Below are positions 41,765 through 50,348 of a DNA stretch of 64,000 bases, in pieces (within the stretch, counting starts at the first letter, position 1; each line of letters opens with the position of its first letter). The notes under the pieces were generated by a model. It was not told the DNA's origin. It made no database searches and saw only the letters and a program-made list of their open reading frames with translations. Source of the DNA: Bacteroidia bacterium (GTDB lineage: Bacteria > Bacteroidota > Bacteroidia > Flavobacteriales > Flavobacteriaceae); contig JAUIJA010000002.1 in NCBI GenBank assembly GCA_030431055.1, positions 62,001-126,000 on the forward strand, read 5' to 3'. Position numbers and translations under genes: made by a program.

Positions 41765-42541
41765 TTATTTTGTCATTTCAATAAAAGCATCAACATTCAT
41801 CGCTTCTCTCGAAGTTTCATACTTATCTTTTATTTGTGTAAACAATGCGTTTGCTTCTTCTTTTTTATCATTTAAGAACGCTAACTGTGCCGCTTTGTAT
41901 AAAAATCTTGGCGCAGTATAATCGTTATCATTTGATGCAGCCTTTTTATAAGCAGCAATAGCATCGTCTACTTTATTTAATTCAGAATATACATCACCTA
42001 AAGCACCTTGAGCCATAGCATTTAAAATAGCATCTTCAGACTTGAATTTTAATAAGTATAATTCTGCATTTTTGAAATCTCCTAATTTTAAATAAGACAT
42101 TCCTGCATAATAATTTGCTAAATTTCCAGCCTTAGTTCCTGAATATTCGTCAGCAACACCTACAAATCCTAACTTCCCTTCAGCTCCATTTAAACCTAAA
42201 TTTAATAATGAATCCTGAGCAGCTTCATTAGTTAATGCATCATTAAAATAAGTTTGCGCTAAATATATATCGCTTAGTGCTTTTTCTTCTTTAGGCTCTA
42301 CCATAAATTTATTGTAGAAAAAGTAACCTAATGTTGCAATTGCAATAACAGCAATTACACCTAAAATAGCTTTTTGATTTTTAGCAACCCATTCTTCTGT
42401 TTTATTAGCTGTTTCATCAAGAGTATTAAAAACTTCTTCCGTCGTACTTTCCCCGTCTTCTAATACTTCTTCAAACTCATTGTCTAACTTTTCCTCTTTC
42501 GGTTTTGGAGCTTTGTAACCTCTTTTGTTATATGTTGCCAT
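41765..42541 (-). CDS. Tetratricopeptide repeat membrane protein (YfgM-like)
   Basis: 258 residues. A cytoplasmic acidic N-terminus (about 1-55), one membrane helix (about 59-76, AILGVIAVIAIATLGYFF), and a periplasmic part with at least four TPR-like helix pairs (LANYYAGMSYLKLGDFKNAE, AQGALGDVYSELNKVDDAI). The layout is like YfgM, which works with the SecYEG translocon and PpiD; equivalence is inference. First gene of the operon with ribH. Confidence 0.85.
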   Translation of the reverse strand: MATYNKRGYKAPKPKEEKLDNEFEEVLEDGESTTEEVFNTLDETANKTEEWVAKNQKAILGVIAVIAIATLGYFFYNKFMVEPKEEKALSDIYLAQTYFNDALTNEAAQDSLLNLGLNGAEGKLGFVGVADEYSGTKAGNLANYYAGMSYLKLGDFKNAELYLLKFKSEDAILNAMAQGALGDVYSELNKVDDAIAAYKKAASNDNDYTAPRFLYKAAQLAFLNDKKEEANALFTQIKDKYETSREAMNVDAFIEMTK

Positions 42542-42565
42542 TTATTTTTAATTTATTAAGAGGTG

Positions 42566-42573
42566 CAAAAATA
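42566..42573 (-). promoter_or_regulatory. -7 element of the TPR-ribH operon
   Basis: Minus strand TATTTTTG, 24 bases from the start codon; no good -33 element. Confidence 0.4.
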
Positions 42574-42666
42574 TAATTTTTATTGAAACTCGCATAAAAA
42601 ATTAATTCAAAAATTGGTTTCCAACTAAATTTCTACATTATAAATGCAAAATTGTAGAATAACTAC

Positions 42667-42674
42667 TACTTTTG
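42667..42674 (+). promoter_or_regulatory. -7 element of recF
   Basis: TACTTTTG, 18 bases before the GTG start codon of recF. TTG at 42652-42654 is too close for a canonical -33. Confidence 0.45.
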
Positions 42675-42692
42675 TAAGCAAACAGAGCTATT

Positions 42693-43772
42693 GTGTTTTT
42701 AAAACAACTTAACCTTATTAATTACAAAAACATCAATCAAAAAGATTTTACTTTTGATAGTAAAATTAATTGTTTTGTGGGAAAAAATGGTGTAGGAAAA
42801 ACTAATATTTTAGATGCGATTTATCATTTAGCATATACCAAAAGCTATTTTAATCCACAGGCGATACAAAACATCAAACACGACGAAGATTTTTTCTTAC
42901 TTGATGCAGTTTTTGACAAAGAAAACAGAGATGAAAAAATTGCTTGTAGTTTAAAAAGAGGACAGAAAAAAGTAATTAAGCGCAATAATAAAACATATGA
43001 AAAACTTTCTGAACACATTGGATTAATCCCTCTAGTTATCATTTCACCTTCTGATAGTGATTTAATTTCTGAAGGAAGCGAAACAAGACGAAAGTTTGTT
43101 GATGGAGTAATCTCGACTTTAGACAGTTTTTATTTAACCGAATTGCTTCAGTACCAAAAATTGATTTCCCAACGCAATGCTTTATTGAAGTATTTTGCTT
43201 TGAATCAAACTTTTGACAAAGACAATTTAGCAATTTACGACGAACAAATAATTCCTTTAGCGAATACTATTTTTCAAAAAAGAGAAGATTTTTTAAGTCA
43301 GTTTACGCCTATTTTCAAAAAATATTACGCTGAAATTTCTAATGAAGCCGAAAATGTAGATTTGGTTTACAAAAGTCAGTTATTAGATCAATCATTTGAA
43401 AATTTACTTAAAGAAAACCTCAACAAAGATCGGGCTGTACAATACACAAGCGTTGGAATTCACAAAGATGATTTATCGTTTGAAATTGATAAATTTCCTA
43501 TAAAAAAATTCGGTTCACAAGGTCAGCAAAAATCATTTTTAATTGCACTAAAATTAGCTCAATTTGATTTTCTAAAACAAAAAAACGGAACTCCTCCTAT
43601 CCTACTTTTTGATGATATTTTTGATAAATTAGATGCATCGAGAGTTGAAAAAATTGTAACTATGGTAAATAATGATGTTTTCGGACAAATTTTTATTTCC
43701 GACACACATGAAGAACGAACGGAAGAAATAGTAAAGCAAACTCACCAATCGTATAAAATTTTTAACTTGTAA
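42693..43772 (+). CDS. recF: DNA replication and repair protein RecF, GTG start
   Basis: 359 residues. The GTG start is fixed by the conserved N-terminus [14 protein letters not shown]-loop GKNGVGKTN (30-38), [16 protein letters not shown] signature motif and [14 protein letters not shown]alker B make it an SMC-like ABC ATPase. Helps load RecA at single-strand gaps. Not in the usual dnaA-dnaN context. Confidence 0.95.
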   Translation: MFLKQLNLINYKNINQKDFTFDSKINCFVGKNGVGKTNILDAIYHLAYTKSYFNPQAIQNIKHDEDFFLLDAVFDKENRDEKIACSLKRGQKKVIKRNNKTYEKLSEHIGLIPLVIISPSDSDLISEGSETRRKFVDGVISTLDSFYLTELLQYQKLISQRNALLKYFALNQTFDKDNLAIYDEQIIPLANTIFQKREDFLSQFTPIFKKYYAEISNEAENVDLVYKSQLLDQSFENLLKENLNKDRAVQYTSVGIHKDDLSFEIDKFPIKKFGSQGQQKSFLIALKLAQFDFLKQKNGTPPILLFDDIFDKLDASRVEKIVTMVNNDVFGQIFISDTHEERTEEIVKQTHQSYKIFNL

Positions 43773-43784
43773 TTCTTTTTCAAG

Positions 43785-44792
43785 ATGAACTACCAACATA
43801 ATTTTTCTCTAAAAAACTATAATACTTTCGGAATTGAAGCAAAAGCAAAATCATTTATTGAAGTAACTTCAACAGAACAATTGGCTGAAGTTTTAAAAGA
43901 CAATCAAGATATTTTCATTTTGGGTGGCGGAAGTAATATGTTATTGACTCAAAACATTGAAAAATTAGTTGTTCATGTTCATTTGAAAGGCATTGAAGTT
44001 GTAAAAGAAGACGATAATTTTGTTTGGGTAAAAGGAAATGCAGGTGAAAATTGGCACGAATTTGTGCAATGGTGTATTGCAAAAGATTTTGGTGGCATTG
44101 AAAACTTATCACTAATTCCTGGAAATGTTGGCACAACACCTATTCAAAATATTGGTGCTTATGGCGTAGAAATTAAAGATACAATGGATAGTTGTGAAGC
44201 AATAAATATCTCAACGCAACAAATACGAACGTTCACAAATGCTGAATGTGAATTTGCGTACCGAGAAAGTGTTTTTAAAAACGAATTAAAAGGACAATTT
44301 ATTATTACTTCGGTTATTTATAAATTGACAAAGAAAAATCACAACCTCAACACTTCGTATGGCGCTATTGATGCTGAGTTAGTAAAAATGAATGTTGAAA
44401 ATCCAACAATAAAAACAATTAGCGAAGCTGTAATAGCCATTCGTAGTAGTAAATTACCAAATCCGAAAGAATTAGGAAATAGCGGAAGTTTCTTTAAAAA
44501 TCCTATTATTTCAAGTAAATTATACGAAAAAGCAGTTCAAAATTTTCCTGAAATGCCGCACTACAAAGTTTCTGAAACCGAAGTTAAAGTTCCTGCAGGT
44601 TGGTTAATTGAACAAGCTGGTTTTAAAGGAAAGCGCTTTGGCGATGCTGGAATTCATAAAAATCAGGCATTAGTTTTAGTAAATTATGGCGAAGCAACCG
44701 GAAAAGAAATTCACGATTTATCGAAATTGATTCAAAAAACGGTTTTAGAAAAATTCGGAATTGCAATTGAAGCAGAAGTAAATATAATTTAA
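43785..44792 (+). CDS. murB: UDP-N-acetylmuramate dehydrogenase
   Basis: 335 residues, type I MurB (E. coli-like length). FAD-binding ILGGGSNMLL, GNVGTTPIQNIGAYGVE, catalytic YRESVFK (Tyr-Arg), GNSGSFFKNP with the active Ser, and the final AEVNII with the Glu. Reduces the enolpyruvyl group to make UDP-MurNAc in peptidoglycan synthesis. Twelve bases after recF, likely co-transcribed. Confidence 0.96.
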   Translation: MNYQHNFSLKNYNTFGIEAKAKSFIEVTSTEQLAEVLKDNQDIFILGGGSNMLLTQNIEKLVVHVHLKGIEVVKEDDNFVWVKGNAGENWHEFVQWCIAKDFGGIENLSLIPGNVGTTPIQNIGAYGVEIKDTMDSCEAINISTQQIRTFTNAECEFAYRESVFKNELKGQFIITSVIYKLTKKNHNLNTSYGAIDAELVKMNVENPTIKTISEAVIAIRSSKLPNPKELGNSGSFFKNPIISSKLYEKAVQNFPEMPHYKVSETEVKVPAGWLIEQAGFKGKRFGDAGIHKNQALVLVNYGEATGKEIHDLSKLIQKTVLEKFGIAIEAEVNII

Positions 44793-44813
44793 TTACGAAT
44801 TATTAATTATTAA

Positions 44814-44842
44814 TTGTAAGTCATTTTTCTTTTGTAAATTTG
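44814..44842 (+). promoter_or_regulatory. Promoter of the small Cys-rich gene
   Basis: TTG (44814-44816), 18 bases, TAAATTTG (44835-44842), 17 bases before the ATG. Confidence 0.65.
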
Positions 44843-44859
44843 CATCAAAATAGAACAAG

Positions 44860-45063
44860 ATGAAATTAGCATTTATTACCATAGGATTATTATTATTAGC
44901 AGTTGCCGGAATTGCCATTAAAATTTGGGGTAAAAAAGATGGTAAATTTGCCGGAACTTGTGCTAGTCAAAGTCCGTATTTAAACAAAGAAGGCGAAAAC
45001 TGTAGCTTTTGCGGAAGAACGCCAGATCAATACCAAGATTGCAACGAAACCTCTCATTCATAA
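44860..45063 (+). CDS. Small membrane-anchored Cys-rich protein
   Basis: 67 residues. One N-terminal helix (about 4-23, AFITIGLLLLAVAGIAIKIW), then a 40-residue soluble part with four Cys: C34, C48, C51 and C60 (GTCASQSPYLNKEGENCSFC and then DC). The CxxC suggests a metal or disulfide site. Conserved in Flavobacteria as I recall, under names like membrane or secreted protein. Function unknown. Own promoter; glycosyltransferase gene follows 15 bases later. Confidence 0.8.
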   Translation: MKLAFITIGLLLLAVAGIAIKIWGKKDGKFAGTCASQSPYLNKEGENCSFCGRTPDQYQDCNETSHS

Positions 45064-45078
45064 GTTTTAGTTCAGTTT

Positions 45079-46188
45079 ATGGTTTTTGAAATCCTACTTT
45101 ATGCTTTAGGCGGAATTACGCTTATTCAGTTTATTTATTACATTTTAATTTTTGGCCGATTTTCATTTTCAAAATCTAAATCAGCTACAGCGAGCAATAT
45201 TCCTATTTCGGTAATTGTTTGCGCAAAAAATGAAGCCGAAAATGTAAAAAAATATATTCCTTTAATTCTAGAGCAAAATTACCCTACGTTCGAATTGGTT
45301 TTAATTGACGATGCTTCGAGTGACGAAACACGCGATTTATTTGAAGAATTTGAAAAACAAGATTCGAGAGTTAAATTAGTTAAAGTTGATAATAACGAAG
45401 CTTTTTGGGGAAAGAAAAAATATGCGCTTACTTTAGGAATTAAAGCTTCAAAATACGAATATTTATTACTTACTGATGGTGATTGTTACCCGACTTCTAA
45501 AAACTGGATAACAGAAATGAGTACTCAGTTTACGCAACAAAAAACCATCGTTTTAGGTTACGGAGCGTATGAAAAAGTTAAAAATTCGTTTTTAAATAAA
45601 ATTATTCGTTTTGAAACGCTTTTAACTGCAACTCAATATTTTTCTTGGGCAAAAATAGGAAAACCGTATATGGCTGTTGGAAGAAATTTAGCCTACAAAA
45701 AAGAAACGTTTTTTAATGTTCGTGGTTTCATGGACCACATGGATGTTCGTTCAGGTGATGATGATTTATTTATTAACCAAGCCGCAACTTCAAAAAATAC
45801 TACGATTTGTTTTTCTGAAGATAGTTTTACATATTCGGAAGCCAAGAAAACATTTAAAGAATGGTTTAATCAAAAACGCCGACACGTTTCCACTGCGAAA
45901 CATTATAAAGGTTTCAATAAATTTCAATTAGGCTTATTTTACTTTTCGCAGTTATCGTTTTTATTCTTAGCCATTATACTATTAGCTTTTCAATATCAAT
46001 TGATGATTGTAGCCGGAATTATCCTTTTTAGATATATTTTCGCTTGGTTATCACTAGGGTTTGCAGCTAAAAATTTAAAAGAAAAAGATGTAATCTATTG
46101 GTTTCCAATATTTGAAATATTTCTTATCTTCACACAATTAAACGTATTCATTAGTAATATTTTCTCAAAACCTACACATTGGAAATAA
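45079..46188 (+). CDS. Family 2 glycosyltransferase, membrane-bound
   Basis: 369 residues. One N-terminal helix, then the GT-A domain: ISVIVCAKNEAENV, LVLIDDASSDET, LLLTDGDCYP (DxD), GDDDLFINQAA (catalytic ED-like) and the QKRRHVSTAKHY motif (QxxRW-like). Three to four C-terminal helices. Processive-type GT2 architecture; the acceptor is unknown. Overlaps the sigma factor gene by 10 bases. Confidence 0.93.
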   Translation: MVFEILLYALGGITLIQFIYYILIFGRFSFSKSKSATASNIPISVIVCAKNEAENVKKYIPLILEQNYPTFELVLIDDASSDETRDLFEEFEKQDSRVKLVKVDNNEAFWGKKKYALTLGIKASKYEYLLLTDGDCYPTSKNWITEMSTQFTQQKTIVLGYGAYEKVKNSFLNKIIRFETLLTATQYFSWAKIGKPYMAVGRNLAYKKETFFNVRGFMDHMDVRSGDDDLFINQAATSKNTTICFSEDSFTYSEAKKTFKEWFNQKRRHVSTAKHYKGFNKFQLGLFYFSQLSFLFLAIILLAFQYQLMIVAGIILFRYIFAWLSLGFAAKNLKEKDVIYWFPIFEIFLIFTQLNVFISNIFSKPTHWK

Positions 46189-46748
46189 CTTCGGAAATCA
46201 TCCAACAAAACATCGAAAAAGCTCAAAATGGCGACCAAGTTGCGTTTACATTTTTGCTTGATTTTTTTTGGAATGAAGTGTATGGCTTTATGCTAAAACG
46301 TACACAAAACGAGCACGATACTGATGATATTGTAATTGAAACGTTTGCTAAAGCTTTTGATAAAATTGGCGCTTACAATTCAGATTACGGATTCAACACT
46401 TGGCTTATAGCTATTGCTAAAAACGTTCATATCGATATGTTGCGTAAAAAGAAATCATCTCTTTTTGTTGATTATTCTGAAGGTGATGACGAACGTGCTT
46501 TTACTGTTATTGATGACACGCCAACAGTTGAAGATGACTTAATTAAAGAACAAAATTTAGCCCAACTTTTACGCTACATTAAAAAGCTAAAACCAACTTA
46601 TCAAGAAGTGATTCAAATGCGTTATTTTCAAGAAATGAGTTATCAAGAAATAGCCGATAATCTTGAAGAACCGCTAAACAATATTAAAGTGCGTTTATTG
46701 CGCGCAAAAAAACTTCTTGCTGAAGTAATTACTAAGAAGAAAAAGTAA
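46179..46748 (+). CDS. ECF-type RNA polymerase sigma factor, TTG start
   Basis: 189 residues. The TTG start lies inside the end of the glycosyltransferase gene and gives the normal N-terminus; no ATG is available before region 2. Region 2 (about 18-85) with DIVIETFAKAFDKIGAY and FNTWLIAIAKNVHIDMLRKKK; region 4 (about 125-180) with LKPTYQEVIQMRYFQEMSYQ and a helix-turn-helix. No anti-sigma gene is adjacent; the overlap with the glycosyltransferase suggests coupled expression. Confidence 0.9.
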   Translation: MEITSEIIQQNIEKAQNGDQVAFTFLLDFFWNEVYGFMLKRTQNEHDTDDIVIETFAKAFDKIGAYNSDYGFNTWLIAIAKNVHIDMLRKKKSSLFVDYSEGDDERAFTVIDDTPTVEDDLIKEQNLAQLLRYIKKLKPTYQEVIQMRYFQEMSYQEIADNLEEPLNNIKVRLLRAKKLLAEVITKKKK

Positions 46749-46764
46749 ACTAATACAAATTTTT

Positions 46765-46879
46765 CGTCAATTCGAGTGATTTGAATAAAATCGTATCGAG
46801 AACAAGAAAAATTTATCTAAAATAGTTCTCGATATATTTTTTGCTACTTTGCATTTCACAAAAAACACTCGAACTGACG
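46765..46879. repeat. Palindromic repeat, family 1, copy D
   Basis: CGTCAATTCGAGTG at the left and CACTCGAACTGACG at the right. Inside, TATCGAGAAC and GTTCTCGATA also pair, giving nested palindromes of 115 bases with an A/T-rich centre. It separates the sigma factor gene from the MFS gene. Confidence 0.85.
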
Positions 46880-46896
46880 TTTATGAGAGATTTTTA

Positions 46897-46904
46897 TATA
46901 TTTG
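46897..46904 (+). promoter_or_regulatory. -7 element of the MFS gene
   Basis: TATATTTG, 17 bases before the ATG at 46922 and 17 bases after the end of repeat copy D. Confidence 0.45.
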
Positions 46905-46921
46905 GCTTCAAACCAAATAAC

Positions 46922-48169
46922 ATGAAAACATTCACTACTCAAGAAAAATTTAAACACTTACTTTCTTTACCTGTAATTGTAGCCGCTTTGGGTTACTTTG
47001 TAGATATTTATGATTTAATTTTATTCGGTATTGTTCGTGTACCTAGTTTACAATCTTTAGGTGTAGATATTGACGTAGCAGGTTCAACTATTTTGAACAT
47101 TCAAATGTTTGGATTGTTGTTAGGAGGAATTCTATGGGGAATTTTTGGAGATAAAAAAGGACGCCTTTCTGTTTTATTTGGTTCTATTTTAGTGTATTCG
47201 TTAGCTAATATTGCATGCGGATTTTTACCACATTTTCCTCAAGAAAATATTGTAGCAATTTATGCGCTACTTCGCTTTATTGCTGGAATTGGTCTGGCAG
47301 GTGAATTAGGCGCAGGAATCACGTTAGTTTCCGAATCATTACCAAAAGAACTTCGTGCGATAGGAACTTCAATAGTTGCCGGGTTTGGACTATTAGGAGC
47401 TGTTGTTGCTAATTTAACCGTTGAATTAGCTGGCGACTGGACGATTGCGTATTTTGTTGGCGGCGGATTAGGATTAGTGTTATTATTATTACGAGTTGGC
47501 GTAGTAGAATCTGGAATTTATAAAGATGTAGAAGCGAATACTGAAATACAAAAAGGAAACTTCTTACTATTCTTCAACAATTTTGAGCGTTTTGTAAAAT
47601 ATTTAAAATGTATCGCCGTAGGTTTACCTATTTGGTTTAGTATAGGAATTTTAGCTTTTATGGCAAACCAATTTGCTCCTGCGTTAGGTATTACAAAAAT
47701 CGATCCAGGAAAAGCTATTATGTGGGCATATATTGGGATTTCTATTGGTGATTTTTCAAGCGGATTTTTATCACATTGGTTACATTCTCGTAAAAAGGCG
47801 ATGTTATACATGATGTATTTTACTATTATTGGGATTATTTTAATGTTATACAGTGGAACTTCAACTGAAAACATGTATTATTTCTATTGTGCATGGCTTG
47901 GTTTAGGAACTGGTTATTGGGCAATGTTTGTAACTGTTGGCGCAGAGCAATTTGGAACCAACATTAGAAGCACAGCAGCTACAACAATTCCGAATATGGT
48001 AAGAGGAATGTTACCGATTATGCTTATTAGTTTTGATTTTTTGAAACCAAGTTTAGGTGTAATTTACGCTGCAACAATTGTAGGAATTTTGGTTTTTGCT
48101 ATTGCTATTTATTCGGCAATTACTATTCCTGAAACACATAATACCGATTTAGATTTTGTGGAAGAGTAA
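46922..48169 (+). CDS. MFS transporter
   Basis: 415 residues from the ATG at 46922; a longer in-frame reading from 46841 runs through the repeat and is rejected. About 12 membrane helices, with GDKKGRLSVLFG as the family A-motif between helices 2 and 3 and RFIAGIGLAGELGAGITLVSE in helix 4-5, similar to the sugar/metabolite:H+ symporter group. The substrate is unknown. Single gene. Confidence 0.9.
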   Translation: MKTFTTQEKFKHLLSLPVIVAALGYFVDIYDLILFGIVRVPSLQSLGVDIDVAGSTILNIQMFGLLLGGILWGIFGDKKGRLSVLFGSILVYSLANIACGFLPHFPQENIVAIYALLRFIAGIGLAGELGAGITLVSESLPKELRAIGTSIVAGFGLLGAVVANLTVELAGDWTIAYFVGGGLGLVLLLLRVGVVESGIYKDVEANTEIQKGNFLLFFNNFERFVKYLKCIAVGLPIWFSIGILAFMANQFAPALGITKIDPGKAIMWAYIGISIGDFSSGFLSHWLHSRKKAMLYMMYFTIIGIILMLYSGTSTENMYYFYCAWLGLGTGYWAMFVTVGAEQFGTNIRSTAATTIPNMVRGMLPIMLISFDFLKPSLGVIYAATIVGILVFAIAIYSAITIPETHNTDLDFVEE

Positions 48170-48170
48170 C

Positions 48171-48232
48171 GCGTGAGGGATAGTAGCTAGTTACCGTGTA
48201 ACGCGAATAGCCCGACCTGAAAGGTCACGCCC
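48171..48232. repeat. Multi-stem structured element after the MFS gene
   Basis: Outer arms GCGTGA (48171-48176) and TCACGC (48225-48230); two inner hairpins GTTAC-CGT-GTAAC (48190-48202) and GACC-TGAAA-GGTC (48214-48226), the second overlapping the outer arm by two bases so that it competes with it. Much more G/C-rich than its surroundings. Resembles a dispersed element I recall from Flavobacterium genomes; single copy here. Confidence 0.6.
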
Positions 48233-48275
48233 AAAAAAACTTAATACGAATACCTTTTAGCTTATAGCTAATTAT

Positions 48276-48283
48276 TATCTTTG
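48276..48283 (+). promoter_or_regulatory. -7 element of lipA
   Basis: TATCTTTG, 21 bases before the lipA ATG; no clear -33. Confidence 0.45.
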
Positions 48284-48304
48284 CAGTACAAAATTTTGCT
48301 TCAA

Positions 48305-49180
48305 ATGAAAGATGTAGTTGAAAATGTGTTTCCACCAAGAGAACCAAAACCAAAATGGTTGCGTGTAAAATTGCCAACAGGTAAAAATTACACTGAACTT
48401 AGAGGTTTAGTTGATAAGTATAAATTAAATACGATTTGTACATCGGGTAGTTGTCCGAATATGGGCGAATGCTGGGGTGAAGGAACGGCTACATTTATGA
48501 TTTTAGGAAATATTTGTACGCGTTCGTGCGGATTTTGTGGTGTGAAAACTGGTCGCCCTGAAAGTGTTGACTGGGACGAACCTGAAAAAGTAGCGCGTTC
48601 TATTAAATTAATGAAAATTAAACACGCGGTTATTACATCGGTTGATCGTGATGATTTAAAAGATATGGGTTCGATTATTTGGGCTGAAACAGTAAAAGCT
48701 ATCCGAAGAATGAATCCGGAAACGACTTTAGAAACATTAATTCCAGATTTTCAAGGAAACCACAAAATGTTAGACCGAATTTTAGAAGTTGCTCCAGAAG
48801 TTATTTCGCATAACATGGAAACTGTTCGTCGTTTAACACGTGAAGTTAGAATTCAAGCAAAATACGATAGAAGTTTAGAAGTACTGAAGTATTTAAAAGA
48901 CAATGGTGCTAAGAGAACTAAATCGGGCATTATGTTAGGTTTAGGCGAAACTGAAGAAGAAGTTATTGAAACACTTCACGATTTAAAAAATGCAAATGTT
49001 GATATCGTAACTATTGGTCAATATTTACAACCAAGTAAAAAGCATTTACCTGTTAAAGAATTTATTCGTCCGGAACAATTTGAGAAATACGAAAAGATAG
49101 GAAAAGAATTAGGCTTCCGTCATGTTGAAAGTGGCGCTTTAGTTCGTTCTTCTTATCATGCGGAAAAGCATATTCATTAA
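48305..49180 (+). CDS. lipA: Lipoyl synthase
   Basis: 291 residues from the ATG at 48305 (an 8-residue upstream extension is possible but unlike the family and covers the promoter). Auxiliary cluster C45-x4-C50-x5-C56 ([12 protein letters not shown]), radical-SAM cluster C71-x3-C75-x2-C78 (CTRSCGFC), and the final RSSYHAE with the Ser that ligates the auxiliary cluster. Inserts two sulfurs into octanoyl groups on 2-oxoacid dehydrogenases. Confidence 0.97.
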   Translation: MKDVVENVFPPREPKPKWLRVKLPTGKNYTELRGLVDKYKLNTICTSGSCPNMGECWGEGTATFMILGNICTRSCGFCGVKTGRPESVDWDEPEKVARSIKLMKIKHAVITSVDRDDLKDMGSIIWAETVKAIRRMNPETTLETLIPDFQGNHKMLDRILEVAPEVISHNMETVRRLTREVRIQAKYDRSLEVLKYLKDNGAKRTKSGIMLGLGETEEEVIETLHDLKNANVDIVTIGQYLQPSKKHLPVKEFIRPEQFEKYEKIGKELGFRHVESGALVRSSYHAEKHIH

Positions 49181-49182
49181 CA

Positions 49183-49265
49183 CGTCAGTTCGAGTGTTTT
49201 TTGGTTCGGTTCTCGTTTTCTTTCAGAAAAACTCGAACTGACGAACCAAAAAATGTATCGAGAAC
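49183..49265. repeat. Palindromic repeat, family 1, copy E
   Basis: CGTCAGTTCGAGTG ... ACTCGAACTGACG (49183-49243) and tail GAACCAAAAAATGTATCGAGAAC. Same layout as copy A; internal TTGGTTCGG pairs with the tail GAACCAAAA, where copy A has TTGATTCGG and GAATCAAAA. Confidence 0.9.
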
Positions 49266-49294
49266 AAATTATAATTCTGAATTTAGAAAGCTAA

Positions 49295-50293
49295 ATGTCA
49301 AAAATAAAAGTTGCCATAAACGGTTTTGGAAGAATTGGCCGTAATGTATTTCGATTATTACTCAATAATCCGAATATTGAAGTTGTTGCTATTAATGATA
49401 TTGCCGACACTAAAACAATGGCGCATCTTTTAAAATACGATAGCATTCATGGTGTTTTAAACGAAAATGTTTCTGCTACAGAAAAAGGAATTTCAGTAAA
49501 TGATAAGGAGTTTTTATTTTTTCACGAAAAAGAAATCAAAAACCTCAACTGGAAAGCTTTAGATATCGATTTTGTAATTGAAGCGACAGGAAAGTTTAAA
49601 ACTTTCGACATTGTTAACCAACATGTTTTAGCTGGAGCAAAAAAAGTAATCTTATCAGTTCCACCAGAAGATGATAAAATTAAAACTGTTGTTCTTGGTG
49701 TAAACGAAACTATTTTAGACGGAACAGAAAAAATAATCTCAAATGCAAGTTGTACCACAAACAACGCAGCACCAATGATTAAAGTAATACAAGAACTTTG
49801 CGAAATTGAGCAAGCTTATATTACAACTGTTCATTCTTATACAACCGACCAAAGTTTACACGACCAACCACATAAAGATTTACGCAGAGCACGCGGTGCA
49901 GCACAATCGATTGTTCCTACAACAACTGGAGCAGCAAAAGCATTGACAAAAATTTTTACTGAATTAGATGGGAAAATTGGTGGTTGTGGAATTCGTGTTC
50001 CTGTTCCAGATGGTTCGTTAACTGACATTACCTTTAATGTAAAAAGAGAAGTTTCTATTGAAGAAATTAATCAAGCTTTTAAAAAAGCATCGGAAACAAA
50101 TTTAAAAGGGATTTTAGCTTATACCGAAGATCCTATTGTTTCTGTTGACATTTTAGGTAACCAAAATTCTTGTTTATTTGACGCCCAACTAACTTCGGTT
50201 ATTGATAAAATGGTAAAAGTTGTAGGTTGGTACGATAATGAAATTGGATATTCTTCAAGAATTATTGATTTAATTACTTATCTCAACAAATAA
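49295..50293 (+). CDS. gap: Glyceraldehyde-3-phosphate dehydrogenase
   Basis: 332 residues. NAD-binding GFGRIGRNVFR (8-18), catalytic Cys153 in ISNASCTTNNAAP, the catalytic His in TTVHSYTTDQ, and DNEIGYSSR near the end. Oxidises glyceraldehyde-3-phosphate to 1,3-bisphosphoglycerate, or the reverse. Position 33 region (INDIADTKTM) has Asp, favouring NAD. Whether it is the main glycolytic or a secondary isozyme is not clear from this window alone. Confidence 0.96.
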   Translation: MSKIKVAINGFGRIGRNVFRLLLNNPNIEVVAINDIADTKTMAHLLKYDSIHGVLNENVSATEKGISVNDKEFLFFHEKEIKNLNWKALDIDFVIEATGKFKTFDIVNQHVLAGAKKVILSVPPEDDKIKTVVLGVNETILDGTEKIISNASCTTNNAAPMIKVIQELCEIEQAYITTVHSYTTDQSLHDQPHKDLRRARGAAQSIVPTTTGAAKALTKIFTELDGKIGGCGIRVPVPDGSLTDITFNVKREVSIEEINQAFKKASETNLKGILAYTEDPIVSVDILGNQNSCLFDAQLTSVIDKMVKVVGWYDNEIGYSSRIIDLITYLNK

Positions 50294-50348
50294 TTTTTCT
50301 TATTTTTATAATCAAACTAATCGCATTTAGGTTAATTATAAAAACACT

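Noticed and set aside
46179..46748. A sigma/anti-sigma/TonB-receptor (SusCD-type) locus
   Set aside because: Neither an anti-sigma FecR-like gene nor a SusC/SusD pair lies near the sigma factor gene.
46841..46921. Longer N-terminus for the MFS transporter
   Set aside because: The extra 27 codons read through repeat copy D and the promoter; the family start is at 46922.
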